A DNA stretch of 64,000 nt from Nostoc sp. NMS8. GTDB lineage: Bacteria; Cyanobacteriota; Cyanobacteriia; Cyanobacteriales; Nostocaceae. Location of the stretch: NCBI RefSeq assembly GCF_017115045.1, contig NZ_JABXKK010000090.1, positions 181,534 to 245,533 on the forward strand. Direction: 5' to 3'. The stretch's first letter is position 1. The number at the start of each line of letters is the position of its first letter. The position numbers were made by a program, and so were the translations under genes. Of this stretch, positions 27,041 to 36,846 are shown piece after piece. Below the pieces are notes generated by a model. It searched no databases. It was not told where the DNA came from and was given only the letters and a program-made list of their open reading frames with translations.

Positions 27041-28306
27041 ATGAAGATCAGAAAAAAAATTTTAGCTAATGGGTTATTTTTTGTCATAGCAATGTGGCTC
27101 TCTAGTAGACTTTTAATAGTTACCACTATGTTACTAATTGCCCCATTGTTCCCAACTCCATCAAATGGTGCTTCTGCCACCTTTAGCTGGGATGTTTTTT
27201 ATGCTTGGGATAGCGTTTGGTATGAGAAAATTATGACTTCTGGTTATGATTTTTCTAGTAACTTTAATGAAATGCATACAGTTGCATTTTTCCCTTTATT
27301 CCCATTGTTAAGCCGTATCCTTATGTTCGTGGGCTTTACTCCCAAAGTGGCAGGTATATTAGTTAACAACTCAGCTTTTTTTGCTGCTTTACTCATACTT
27401 TTTTATTGGGTACAGGAGCTTTACGGAACAAGCACAGCACGATGGGCGACAGCTACTTTAGTATGGTGTCCCTATTCCCTTTATGGAACTGTAATTTACA
27501 CTGAAGGTCTATTTTTATTGTGTACTACATCTGCCTTACGAGCTTTTGATAAAAAGCAATATATTTGGGCAGGGTTCTGGGGAGCATTATCTACAGCAAC
27601 GCGACTACCTGGAGTTGCGCTCATCCCTGCTTTTCTATTTGTTTCTTGGAAAGAACGTAGAGGTATAAAAGCCTATATTGCCAGCTTAAGTGTTGGTTTG
27701 GGTATATCTCTGTACAGTCTTTATTGTCAAATTCAATTTGGCGACGCTTTGGCTTTCATTCATGTACAAAAAGCGTGGCGTGGTGATGCAACAGGGTTTG
27801 CTTGGCAAGGTTGGTGGAAGATGCTGATGCAAATTACGGTAGGTTTAACTAATTGGGAATCGGGCTATATCAAAGACCCTTTGCATCCGTTATTATTTTT
27901 AATAATTATTGTTAGTGGTTATTTATTATGCCGCTTTCGTTTACATCTAGGGATGATTAAATTCCGCTATGGATTATATTTTTTATGGCTATTATTGTGG
28001 ATATTGACAGGAGATGAAATAGTTAAAATTGTCCTAGTTTTTGGGGGAATCTATTTACTATGGTTCTCACGAGCTAAAATTCCCCTTGTTACTGTTGCCT
28101 ATGGGTTTTCTTCGTTCGCTTTAATTTTAAACACTGGGATTACACCCTCGGCTGAACGCTACGCTTACGGGATTATATCGCTGTCAATGGCATTCGGGTT
28201 ATTACTTGCTCGTTATCCTCGTTGGGGATACCCAATTATGTACTTTTTTGCAATACTAATGTTCATATTTTCTATTCGATTTGCCCGCGATCTTTGGGTA
28301 GCTTAA
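27041..28306 (+). CDS. PIG-V-like mannosyltransferase-family membrane protein (copy 2)
   Basis: 421 residues from ATG at 27041, chosen because its N-terminus then aligns with copy 1 (SRLLIVTTMLLIAPLFPTP against SRIFIWTAMLLIAPKLPLP); an in-frame ATG at 26975 would add 22 residues. It has the same organisation: about ten helices, loop VFYAWDSVWYEKIMTSGYDF carrying the likely catalytic Asp, then AFFPLFPL, NNSAFFAALLILFYW, YTEGLFLLCTTSALRAFDKKQY. It diverged from copy 1 after a duplication that brackets the EamA gene. Probably uses a polyprenyl-phosphate sugar donor. Confidence 0.8.
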   Translation: MKIRKKILANGLFFVIAMWLSSRLLIVTTMLLIAPLFPTPSNGASATFSWDVFYAWDSVWYEKIMTSGYDFSSNFNEMHTVAFFPLFPLLSRILMFVGFTPKVAGILVNNSAFFAALLILFYWVQELYGTSTARWATATLVWCPYSLYGTVIYTEGLFLLCTTSALRAFDKKQYIWAGFWGALSTATRLPGVALIPAFLFVSWKERRGIKAYIASLSVGLGISLYSLYCQIQFGDALAFIHVQKAWRGDATGFAWQGWWKMLMQITVGLTNWESGYIKDPLHPLLFLIIIVSGYLLCRFRLHLGMIKFRYGLYFLWLLLWILTGDEIVKIVLVFGGIYLLWFSRAKIPLVTVAYGFSSFALILNTGITPSAERYAYGIISLSMAFGLLLARYPRWGYPIMYFFAILMFIFSIRFARDLWVA

Positions 28307-28343
28307 GTTGATTAATCTGATTGTTAGTTTACCCATAAATTAG

Positions 28344-28372
28344 ATCCCCGCCTTCTTTGAGAAGTCGGGGAT
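28344..28372. terminator. Convergent-gene hairpin
   Basis: ATCCCCGCCTTCT and AGAAGTCGGGGAT (one mismatch) with a 3-base loop, between the stops of PIG-V copy 2 (28306) and the GT39 gene (28391). A bidirectional terminator is likely from position. Confidence 0.6.
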
Positions 28373-28390
28373 ATGTGGCTTTTGGTATAA

Positions 28391-29959
28391 TTAATTTTTG
28401 GTAATTAGCGTAAATCCATTAGCTGCTCCTATAATTTGACTACCAGTTAAATTGATTTGCTGTAAAGCCGCATTGTCTAATAGCAAATGAGATTTATTAG
28501 ATAACATTTTTTGTAAAAGTGGCACAGTCGCAGCAGTGACTTTACAATCGCTGTAAAAGTCTAAGCTAGGACGCCCATAAGCAAAAGAAGTATAAATTTG
28601 TGTTCCTGGTGAAACATTTGCCCGAATTAATTCTGCTACTGGTTTAACTGGAAAAGCTTCCTTTAATTCCCAAATCCAAGATTGCGAACTCATTAATAGT
28701 GCTAAAACTAAATACATGCCTGTAAATAACACTGGAATAAAGTTGCGATCGCGCTTTTTAACTAGCCATGCTGTGATACCCATACTTATTGTCAAAATAA
28801 TGCTCATGACTATCAAAATAGGCTGTTTTTTCAGATAAAAGTAAACACAACCTCCTAAACCGGCAACAGCAATAATAGTCAGAAATATAGTCCAAGTTCT
28901 TACCCGAAAATTACCGTGTTGCCAAATTTCGCTAAGTCTAGCACCAATTGCTAAAGCTAAAAATGGATATACAGGCATGACATACCAAGGCAGTTTAGTT
29001 CTCATCAAAGAAATAGTTCCTAAGTAAATAATTGTACCTAATAGAACTAGAGAACCCCAGGTATGATGACGTTCTTTCCAAGCTAGATAAAGCCCTCCAG
29101 GTAAAAATAATAGCCAGGGAAAACCATATTTAAGTAATTCTAATAAATAGTACCAAACAGGCCCGCTATTACCTTCAACGGTTTGTACAAGGCGGTCAAA
29201 GGCTTGTGCTTGAAAATGCACTTCTAAGAAAGTATTTCCATAATGTTGCCACTGAGCAATGTACCAAGCGATCGCAGGGGCATTTCCTAACAAAATTCCT
29301 ACCCAGAGATAGGGATTTTTTAACAAAGCTAATTGTCGATCGGCAAGCAAAAATAAACAGGCGATCGCCCCCAACAGCAAAACTATCATTCCCTTAGTCA
29401 ATATAATTAACCCCAGACAAAATCCCACCCCTAGAGCATATTTTCGGTTCTGACGTGCCTTTAAAAGACAAAACAGCAAAAGCAAGAAAAAAGAAATAGT
29501 CATCCCATCTAACATTGCTAGTCGCCCATGACGCACCACAGGTAACATCGTCAAGTAAACTAAAGCAGCAAATAGAGCCGGTAAACTTTGCTTAAAGGCT
29601 AAACGCCCCACCAAGTAAAGCAAAGGCACTCCCAAGGCAGTTAAAACTGCACCAGGTAAGCGTGTGGTGAATTCTTGTACTCCTCCTAAGTGGTAGCAGC
29701 AAGCAATTAACCATTGCATCAAAGGCGGTTTTAATAAAAATGGTTCACCCTGAATAGTTGGATAAAGCCAGTTACCAGTGCGATAAATTTCTCTAGCGAC
29801 TAGAGCGTAAGTACCTTCATCCCAATCTCGTAAAGGGGAGTTTCCTAAAAATATCAGCCAGAGAACTAGAGATATTACCAGTAAGCTAAATAACCATTCT
29901 TTTTCTTGGAATACGATCGTTCTTTTTGTGAATAGCTTTACAATATTTGTGCTATACAT
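28391..29959 (-). CDS. ArnT/PMT-like glycosyltransferase (GT39/GT83 family)
   Basis: 522 residues, about 12 membrane helices. The first periplasmic loop SPLRDWDEGTYALVAREIYRTGNWLYP has the Asp-Glu pair conserved in ArnT and protein O-mannosyltransferases; LKPPLMQWL follows as usual for the PMT_2 domain. The C-terminal about 100 residues form a soluble region. These enzymes transfer a sugar from a polyprenyl phosphate to lipid or protein at the outer face of the membrane. It is encoded on the opposite strand to its neighbours but lies between them, sharing the theme of the cluster. Confidence 0.85.
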   Translation of the reverse strand: MYSTNIVKLFTKRTIVFQEKEWLFSLLVISLVLWLIFLGNSPLRDWDEGTYALVAREIYRTGNWLYPTIQGEPFLLKPPLMQWLIACCYHLGGVQEFTTRLPGAVLTALGVPLLYLVGRLAFKQSLPALFAALVYLTMLPVVRHGRLAMLDGMTISFFLLLLFCLLKARQNRKYALGVGFCLGLIILTKGMIVLLLGAIACLFLLADRQLALLKNPYLWVGILLGNAPAIAWYIAQWQHYGNTFLEVHFQAQAFDRLVQTVEGNSGPVWYYLLELLKYGFPWLLFLPGGLYLAWKERHHTWGSLVLLGTIIYLGTISLMRTKLPWYVMPVYPFLALAIGARLSEIWQHGNFRVRTWTIFLTIIAVAGLGGCVYFYLKKQPILIVMSIILTISMGITAWLVKKRDRNFIPVLFTGMYLVLALLMSSQSWIWELKEAFPVKPVAELIRANVSPGTQIYTSFAYGRPSLDFYSDCKVTAATVPLLQKMLSNKSHLLLDNAALQQINLTGSQIIGAANGFTLITKN

Positions 29960-30036
29960 TTAGGTCTGATAATCGTAGTGAATAATATTGCTAATTATGC
30001 ATCTAAAATACTCACAGTGAAAACTTTTTTGGTGGT

Positions 30037-31428
30037 ATGAGGAAAAAATTCAATCAGCTTGGTTATCTTAGTTGGATAATTGGCGTGAGTGCCTTAATTT
30101 TGTTTGGATGCAGCAGCTTACGACATGAGTTATTTCAATCAACCGCTTTTGACTTAGGAATTTTTGACCAAGCGGTTTATTTAATTAGTCAAGGGGAACC
30201 GCCTATTAGTTCTTTCATGGGTTTTCATATTCTCGGCGATCATGCTGCTTGGATATTCTATCCCCTGGCTTTACTGTATAAAATTTACCCTAGTGTTTAC
30301 TGGCTATTTGCTGTGCAGTCAATTGCCTTGGCATTAGGCGCTTTGCCAATTTGGTATCTAGCGCGTCAAGCTGGACTGAAGGAAAACCAAGCAATAGCGA
30401 TCGTATTTGTATATCTCTTGCAGCCATTGATGTTTAATGCCAATTTATTTGATTTTCACCCGGAAGTGATAGCTGTACCACTACTATTGACAGCGGTTTT
30501 AGCGGCACGTTTAGGTCAGTTGGGATGGTTTTGTTTAAGTATTTTTGTGGTCTTGGGATGTAAGGAAATATTGTCTCTCACTGTTGCTGGAATGGGAGTT
30601 TGGTTACTGTTGTTTGAAAAACGGCGTTTATATGGTGCGATCGCTCTTGGTGCTGGTGTCGCCTGGTTTTTGATTGCTACTCAGGTAATTATTCCTTTTT
30701 TCAACAGTGCAGAAGCAACAGCGTTGGTACGTTACAACTATTTAGGTAATTCAGTTTTAGGCATTGCTAAAAATCTCGTTTTTCAGCCAGGACTAATTTT
30801 GGGAAAGGTTTTTGTATTGGATAACCTAGAATATTTAGTTCTGGTGCTAGCACCTGTGATTTGGTGGCTTTCCCTACCAGGAATAAAACCTTTGGTAGGA
30901 GCTATTCCTTGTTTGGCGCTCAACATCCTAGCTGATTACCCACCTCAAAAAAACCTGATTCTTCAGTACTCTCTTCCAGCGCTACCATTTCTGTTGTTGG
31001 CTGTAATTTCTAGTCTTGCCGCAGGTAGGGGATTGCTACAAAATAAACGAGCAATCATTCTGTGGTCATTAGTGGTATTTTTAAGTCTGGCAAAATTTAC
31101 CTTTTTTGGAGGTAAATACTTAAAATCTATAGATAATTGGCAAGCTACAAAACAAGCGATGGCTCAGATTCAAACTCAAGGAAGTGTTTACACCACAGCA
31201 CAAATTTCCCCGCATTTAAGCCACCGAAAATTGATTACATTTACAAATAACGATTCCCCACCTGCTGATTTAAATACTTATAATTATGTATTACTGAATG
31301 TCCGTCATCCCAGTTGGTCAAATACTCAGGAGTTTACTGCTAGCTTGGTAAATAAACTGAAAAATAATCAAGAATTCCAGTTGAAATATCAGCGTGATGA
31401 GGTGTATTTATTCGTCAAAGTCGCTTGA
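30037..31428 (+). CDS. DUF2079 polytopic membrane protein
   Basis: 463 residues, about ten helices. The start FDLGIFDQAVYLISQGEPP..GDHAAWIFYPLALLY is the diagnostic DUF2079 motif, with acidic residues in the first exterior loop as in GT-C glycosyltransferases, to which DUF2079 is thought to be related. It diverges from the GT39 gene (77 bp between starts). A GT-C-type transferase role is plausible; the function is not established. Confidence 0.82.
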   Translation: MRKKFNQLGYLSWIIGVSALILFGCSSLRHELFQSTAFDLGIFDQAVYLISQGEPPISSFMGFHILGDHAAWIFYPLALLYKIYPSVYWLFAVQSIALALGALPIWYLARQAGLKENQAIAIVFVYLLQPLMFNANLFDFHPEVIAVPLLLTAVLAARLGQLGWFCLSIFVVLGCKEILSLTVAGMGVWLLLFEKRRLYGAIALGAGVAWFLIATQVIIPFFNSAEATALVRYNYLGNSVLGIAKNLVFQPGLILGKVFVLDNLEYLVLVLAPVIWWLSLPGIKPLVGAIPCLALNILADYPPQKNLILQYSLPALPFLLLAVISSLAAGRGLLQNKRAIILWSLVVFLSLAKFTFFGGKYLKSIDNWQATKQAMAQIQTQGSVYTTAQISPHLSHRKLITFTNNDSPPADLNTYNYVLLNVRHPSWSNTQEFTASLVNKLKNNQEFQLKYQRDEVYLFVKVA

Positions 31429-31798
31429 GCAAAAGTTTTTGGATAAATTTATTTTTATCGAAACAGAATTCAGTTGGGTATTCTATACAAGTGGCAAATA
31501 GCGCAGTGTAAAGCCTTCTCTTTCAGAGACGCTAACGGTACAACTCCGCTTAGAGCGAGTCTGTGATACTGAGTATTCGGGCGTCGCATCTTGATTCTGA
31601 CTCCTGTTAGCGCAGCGAGGCGTAGCCCATTCTGATTCCTGAATTCTGACTCCTGAATTCTTCATTTTCCCAGTTCAGGCAGGAAACGAGATGCGATACT
31701 CCCGTTGAAAAAGATATCCCATCTTGACGAAAGGTAATTCTTTAGTGCGTTGTTATACGCAATACTAAGATATTCTTGCTCTCTTCGCCAAGATTGTC
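31429..31798. other. Spacer upstream of the sigma/CHAT cluster, repeat remnants
   Basis: Contains interspersed repeat pieces: CTTCTCTTTCAGAGAC (31515-31530, inverse of a segment in the phytochrome remnant) and short direct repeats of GATTCTGACTCCTG / GAATTCTGACTCCTGAATTC at 31595-31665. The cluster promoter should lie in the last about 100 bp; GCGTTGTTATACGC near 31750 is a small inverted repeat in that interval. Confidence 0.45.
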
Positions 31799-32449
31799 AT
31801 GGTTCCATTCGATGAACAGCTACGCCGCTTAGTTACAGAAGCCTGTGGACACAAACCTGGAAGCCCTCAGCGTCAGAAGTTGCTCACGCAAATTATTCGC
31901 TTGACAGCAAGTAGACTCTGGAGAGAAACTACTCCCTACTATCAAGATGCACTACAACAAACTTGGTTGTATTTCTGTCGCAATGTTTGTGAAGGTTTGA
32001 CAGGTCAGATCTACGATCCCAATTATGGCAGTGTCATCACTTGGCTGAATGCCTACCTAAGAAGGAGACTACAAGACTTTTACCTTAACCAGAATCGGGA
32101 ACAAGCCACAACAGTTCCTCAGAGAACTCGTCAGTCTACATCAGGTGGAATAAGTGAAGCCATTGATCCTATAGATAACCTCGCGGCTAGTCCCCAAGCA
32201 CCTCCAATTCTGGAAGATTTGGAGATGTGGGCGCAGACAGATTCTAATGGAGAACTGCGCGGTATTTACATTAAAGGGCGTCCAGATGTGAATTGTCAGG
32301 TGTTAATTCTCAAACGCTTACCCCCGGAAGTTAGTTGGAGAGAATTATCTGAAGAATTTAGGCTGTCAATTCCCACATTAAGCAGTTTTTATCAACGCCA
32401 ATGTCTACCGCGTTTACGTAAATTCGCAGAACTGGAAGGATTATTATGA
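31799..32449 (+). CDS. Sigma-70-like RNA polymerase sigma factor (ECF-like)
   Basis: 216 residues. The N-terminal half fits sigma region 2 (TRLTASRLWRE-like helix then YYQDALQQTWLYFCRN, echoing the DAEDLxQETFL core-binding motif). The C-terminal half fits region 4: CQVLILKRLPPEVSWRELSEEFRLSIPTLSSFYQRQCLPRLR, with a helix-turn-helix around SWRELSEEF. A Ser/Thr/Gln-rich linker joins them. There is no recognisable anti-sigma gene beside it; the TPR-CHAT gene begins 257 bp downstream on the same strand. It probably directs transcription of this cluster or of a stress regulon, which is inference. Confidence 0.75.
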   Translation: MVPFDEQLRRLVTEACGHKPGSPQRQKLLTQIIRLTASRLWRETTPYYQDALQQTWLYFCRNVCEGLTGQIYDPNYGSVITWLNAYLRRRLQDFYLNQNREQATTVPQRTRQSTSGGISEAIDPIDNLAASPQAPPILEDLEMWAQTDSNGELRGIYIKGRPDVNCQVLILKRLPPEVSWRELSEEFRLSIPTLSSFYQRQCLPRLRKFAELEGLL

Positions 32450-32706
32450 TGAGTGATGAGTGTTATTAGCAGTAGCGGGGTGTTGAGTGCTGTTAGTGGA
32501 TAGCTAAGGTTTAGCCCGTGCTGAGTAAGAAGTAGTACTGTTGAATCTTTCCATTTTCAGCCGAGAAACTCACTCTTTGGTGATAAATAAGATTGTGGAA
32601 GCTTAGGGATAGGTGAGAGAGAGGAATGGTACTATTACTGTGGTAGCCGAAGCACCTATAGTTCATCCTGTACGCTCCTGGTTATCGTCTACCTCTTGTC
32701 GTGGTT

Positions 32707-35490
32707 ATGGCTAAAACAACTAGGATTTTTGGCGCTAATTCTGTAAAAGCTAAAAGACAAAAGGGGCTGGGGCGTCGCGTATTTTCCCTATGTTGCAGGA
32801 TTTTTTACCCATTCAGAGTCGGCCAATCACTCATTTTGGAAACCAAAAAAACTGTACTGGCTCACTTTTTATCTTTGCCTTTTTACTTCCTGATCGCTTT
32901 ACTATGCATTATCGGTTCACCGGTGCTAGCAAAAGTTCCTAGTTCAATCAATTCATCATCGCAACCGTCAATTAACAGGCTGACATCGTTAGCTGTCACC
33001 ACCGATCCCGCTTCATTATTACAACAGGGCAAAGTTTTATACAGTGCTGGCAACTTTGCTAAAGCTGTAGAAGTATTGCAAGAAGCTGTCCAAGCATATA
33101 AACAGCAAGGGGATAATCTCAAACTAGCAGCGACACTGAGTAATCTTTCCTTAGCTTATCAGCAACTCGGTGCATGGAGTCAAGCGCAGCAGGCAATTAC
33201 AGAGAGCTTAGACTTGCTGAAAGGACAGGATAAAAACCAAAATTTGCAAATATTTGCCCAATCATTAGATATTCAAGGCCGTCTACAACTGGCAATGGGA
33301 CAGTCTGAGGCAGCTTTAGCAACTTGGCAGCAGACGGAAGAAATTTACAAGCAAGCAGATAATCAAAGTGGTGTGGTGCGATCGCTAATCAATCAAGCAC
33401 AGGCGTGGCGTACCCAAGGATTTTACCCCCGCGCTGTCAAAACACTCGATCGAGTTAGTCAGACATTAAAATCTCAACCAGATTCTATAGAAAAAACAGT
33501 GAGTTTGCGATCGCTTGGTGATGCCCTTTTGGTATTGGGTGATTTGAAAAAGTCACGCCAAGCACTAGAAGAAAGTTTAAGAATTGCTCAAAATCTGCAA
33601 TCTGGCGCTGATATTGGGGCTAGTCTGTTCAGCTTAGGGAATAATGCCCGTAAACAACAGGAAAAACAACAAGCGATCGCCTATTATCAACAAACAGTCG
33701 CAGCATCTCCCTCACCCCTGACAAAAATTCAAGCGCAACTAAATCACCTGGCACTACTAATTGAAGATCAACAATGGGCAAAGGTTCAAAGTCTCTTGCC
33801 ATTGATTAAGTCGCAACTCGACCAACTCCCCCTCAGCCGTGCAAGTATTTACGCTCGTGTTAACTTTTCACAAAGTTTAGCAAAAGTCAAGAGTGGTGTA
33901 TTGCAAGCATCCAGAAATAATTATTACTCAGGACTCAGCACCAAAGACTCAGCAAAGTTACTCGCCAGTGCCATCCAGCAATCCCGCAGTTTAGGGGACA
34001 AGCGGGCGGAGGCTTATGCTTTGAAGAGTTTAGGCAGCTTGTACGAAGAAACTAGGCAGTGGTCAGAGGCACAAGACCTGACACGGCAAGGATTAGCTTT
34101 GGCGCAGAGTAGCAATGCGCCAGAAATCACCTATAGCTTGGAGTGGCAGTTAGGTAGATTGCTGTGGGCAACCAAAGATATTAATGGTGCGATCGCCGCT
34201 TATGATGCAGCTGTAGACACTCTCCAGTCTCTCCGCAGAGATTTAGTAGTGAATAAAGATTTCGTAAACCAGGATATACAATTCAACTTCCGGGACAGTG
34301 TAGAACCCGTCTACCGCGAGTCAGTAGAATTACTGCTACAATCCCAACAGGGAAAATCAAATGAAAAAATATTAGATAAAGCACGCGATCGCATTGAAGC
34401 ACTCCAACTAGCAGAATTAGACGACTTCTTCCAAGAAGCTTGTCTGCAAGGACAAAAAGTAGCCCTAGATAAACTGGTAGACCAAAATAATTCCAAGGCT
34501 GCCATCCTTTATCCAATTATTCTTCATGACGAACTCCAGGTAATTGTCAAAATTCCCAAACAATCTCTGCAAAGCCACAGCACCAAGATTTCCCAAGCAG
34601 AAGTAGAGAAACTCTTACTAGAACTGCGAAGAAATCTTGTCAATCCCACTGCTACTAAGATCGTCCAAACCCAATCGCAAGAAGTTTATAACTGGCTGCT
34701 AAAACCCATTGAGTCACAACTGCAAAAAAGTGGCGTCGATACCCTAGTATTCGTCCTAGATGGCCCATTACGTAACCTCCCAATGGCAGCACTTTACGAT
34801 GGTCAACAATACTTAGTAGAGAAATATGCGATCGCTCTGAGCGTAGGTTTGCAACTCCTCGATCCGAAACCGCTAGTAAAACAGCAACTTAGAGCGCTAA
34901 CAGCAGGACTGACTCAGCCACCGCCAGGATTTACTAAATTTGCACCATTGCTGGCGATTAAATCTGAGTTTGATGGCATTAGTAAAGCCGGAGTTGCGAC
35001 AACCAGCCTCATGGATGGAAATTTTAAGAAAAAGAATTTAGAAAGTGAAATTAGTGCTGCTTCATTCAACATAGTGCATTTGGCAACCCACGGTCAGTTT
35101 AGTTCTCGCCTTGAAGACACTTTTATTTTAGATTTCGATGGTCAGATCAACGTCAAAGATTTTGATACTCTCTTCCGCAGTCAGGGTAAAACCATAGTAG
35201 AACTATTAGTTTTGAGCGCTTGCCAGACAGCAGCAGGAGACAGTCGTGCAGCACTCGGTCTAGCAGGAGCAGCTGTACGAGCCGGGGCACGCAGTACCAT
35301 AGCTTCCCTATGGCAAATTGATGATGAATCAACAGCGATGTTTGTGAGTGCCTTCTATCGAGAACTCAAGAGCGGCAAAATCACCAAAGCCGAAGCAGTC
35401 CACCGTGCCCAGCTACAACTGTTGAAACATCCCAACTATCATGCACCAAGCTTTTGGTCTGCCTATGTGTTGATTGGGAATTGGTTTTGA
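32707..35490 (+). CDS. Exported TPR-CHAT protease-like protein (large)
   Basis: 927 residues from ATG at 32707 (GTG at 32701 two codons upstream). An unusually long basic N-region of about 50 residues is followed by a hydrophobic signal/anchor (51-72) and an AxA-like site (VLAK). TPR repeats occupy about 90-500, a coiled region follows, and the CHAT domain covers about 590-927. The presumed catalytic residues are His795 (HLATHGQF) and Cys839 (LSACQTAAGD), both intact. A caspase-like cysteine protease acting outside the cytoplasm is the natural reading. Second gene of the sigma/CHAT/CHASE2 cluster. Confidence 0.88.
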   Translation: MAKTTRIFGANSVKAKRQKGLGRRVFSLCCRIFYPFRVGQSLILETKKTVLAHFLSLPFYFLIALLCIIGSPVLAKVPSSINSSSQPSINRLTSLAVTTDPASLLQQGKVLYSAGNFAKAVEVLQEAVQAYKQQGDNLKLAATLSNLSLAYQQLGAWSQAQQAITESLDLLKGQDKNQNLQIFAQSLDIQGRLQLAMGQSEAALATWQQTEEIYKQADNQSGVVRSLINQAQAWRTQGFYPRAVKTLDRVSQTLKSQPDSIEKTVSLRSLGDALLVLGDLKKSRQALEESLRIAQNLQSGADIGASLFSLGNNARKQQEKQQAIAYYQQTVAASPSPLTKIQAQLNHLALLIEDQQWAKVQSLLPLIKSQLDQLPLSRASIYARVNFSQSLAKVKSGVLQASRNNYYSGLSTKDSAKLLASAIQQSRSLGDKRAEAYALKSLGSLYEETRQWSEAQDLTRQGLALAQSSNAPEITYSLEWQLGRLLWATKDINGAIAAYDAAVDTLQSLRRDLVVNKDFVNQDIQFNFRDSVEPVYRESVELLLQSQQGKSNEKILDKARDRIEALQLAELDDFFQEACLQGQKVALDKLVDQNNSKAAILYPIILHDELQVIVKIPKQSLQSHSTKISQAEVEKLLLELRRNLVNPTATKIVQTQSQEVYNWLLKPIESQLQKSGVDTLVFVLDGPLRNLPMAALYDGQQYLVEKYAIALSVGLQLLDPKPLVKQQLRALTAGLTQPPPGFTKFAPLLAIKSEFDGISKAGVATTSLMDGNFKKKNLESEISAASFNIVHLATHGQFSSRLEDTFILDFDGQINVKDFDTLFRSQGKTIVELLVLSACQTAAGDSRAALGLAGAAVRAGARSTIASLWQIDDESTAMFVSAFYRELKSGKITKAEAVHRAQLQLLKHPNYHAPSFWSAYVLIGNWF

Positions 35491-35617
35491 TTTGGGGACT
35501 GGGGATTTGAGAAGAAAGATTATTACTTCGACCTCAGAACTTGGAACTTCAGCTTCAGAAAATAAAGCGTCAAGCCTAGAACTTCCCAATCCCTAGTCCC
35601 CAATCCCCAGTCCCAAA
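35491..35617. repeat. GGGGACTGGGGATT inverted-repeat element
   Basis: TTTGGGGACTGGGGATT (35491-35507) begins right after the CHAT stop codon and pairs (one-base bulge) with AATCCCCAGTCCCAAA (35602-35617). AATCCCTAGTCCCC adds a second right-hand half. This is an interspersed repeat; in the transcript it could form a hairpin between the CHAT and DUF1822 genes. Confidence 0.6.
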
Positions 35618-35694
35618 TATTCAATTTTGTGGCATAAATTTAGTGAATGCAGCTGATATGTAACATAGCAGCATTGATCACTCAAGATTGACTT

Positions 35695-36663
35695 ATGAAT
35701 AACTCCACCTATCAGCTAGACGATTTCGCTTTGACATTGCCGATTCCCCAAAGAGCTCGCATAACTGCCCAGCAATTTGCTAACCAGCAACCAAACCCTG
35801 AAAAAGCAGAGCAAGTCCGGTTGAATACTCTGGCTGTATGGGTGGTAAATGACTACTTGCAGATGATGGATATTCCGACTGATCTTCAAGCTAGTGACAG
35901 TTGGAACCCCATCATGCGCTTTTGCGGGAATGTAGCTGACTTAGATGTACCCTCAATTGGTCGTCTGGAGTGTCGCCCCGTCCATCTACATCAGCAAATA
36001 TGTTCTATTCCTCCAGAAACTTGGGAAGAACGAGTAGGTTATTTAGTAGTTCAGTTTGATGAATCGCTCCAAGAAGCGAGGCTGCTTGGTTTTATCCCTA
36101 GTGTCGCAACTGAAACACTGCCTTTAGCGCAACTGCAACCATTGGAAGCGTTTATCGATCATTTATGGCAACTACGTCAATCTCCAGTTAATTCACTAGT
36201 GAATTTGAGTCAATGGTTTGCTGGTGTATTTGAGACTGGCTGGCAAACTATTGAATCCCTGTGGAACATGCCAGAACTGAGACCAACTTATGCCTTTCGC
36301 AGCATTGAAACTTTGGAACTAGAGACTCTTAATCGACCAGAATCAAATACTAAACGGGCAAAACTGATTGATTTGGGTATCCAAATTCTTAACCAACCAG
36401 TCATGTTAATTGTGGAAATTAGCTCCGAAAAAGATCAACAAACTAGTATTCATCTCCAATTGCACGCCACTGGCAATCAAATCTATTTGCCACTAGGAGT
36501 TCATCTCACTGTTCTAGATAGTTCGGGAGCAGTATTTCTAGATGCTCAATCTAGAAGATCGGACAATTACATTCAGTTGCAATTCCGTGGTGAACCCACA
36601 GAGCAATTTAGCGTTAGGGTAGCCTTGGATAATACTAGCATTACCGAACATTTCCGAATTTGA
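35695..36663 (+). CDS. DUF1822 family protein
   Basis: 322 residues, soluble, no signal peptide or membrane helix. Recognised as DUF1822 from its N-terminus (LPIPQRARITAQQFANQQPNPEKAEQVRLNTLAVWVVNDYLQMM), RLECRPV and the beta-rich C-terminus ending in LQFRGEPTEQFSVRVAL. The family is essentially cyanobacterial and of unknown function, typically found beside CHAT/CHASE2 and sigma-like genes. Lying between two CHAT proteases, it is a candidate substrate, adaptor or sigma-factor inhibitor; that is inference. Confidence 0.82.
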   Translation: MNNSTYQLDDFALTLPIPQRARITAQQFANQQPNPEKAEQVRLNTLAVWVVNDYLQMMDIPTDLQASDSWNPIMRFCGNVADLDVPSIGRLECRPVHLHQQICSIPPETWEERVGYLVVQFDESLQEARLLGFIPSVATETLPLAQLQPLEAFIDHLWQLRQSPVNSLVNLSQWFAGVFETGWQTIESLWNMPELRPTYAFRSIETLELETLNRPESNTKRAKLIDLGIQILNQPVMLIVEISSEKDQQTSIHLQLHATGNQIYLPLGVHLTVLDSSGAVFLDAQSRRSDNYIQLQFRGEPTEQFSVRVALDNTSITEHFRI

Positions 36664-36846
36664 ATTGTGTAGCTATCTTCCCTCTTTGTCAGTAATTTCT
36701 TAAGTGGTAATTGGTTAATTAAAAACTAAAAATTAAAAATTCAAGCTGGCTTTTGAGGATTTTCAGAAAAGTCTGTAGATGCTTGTGGAGCTTGTTATGA
36801 GACATTAGAACAGGGCGCGATCTTGCATAGGGAGGTAACGACGGTC

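Noticed and set aside
35491..35617. Rho-independent terminator within the CHAT cluster
   Set aside because: The inverted repeat has a 94-base loop and no T-run, so it is better viewed as an interspersed repeat; the cluster may still be one transcript.
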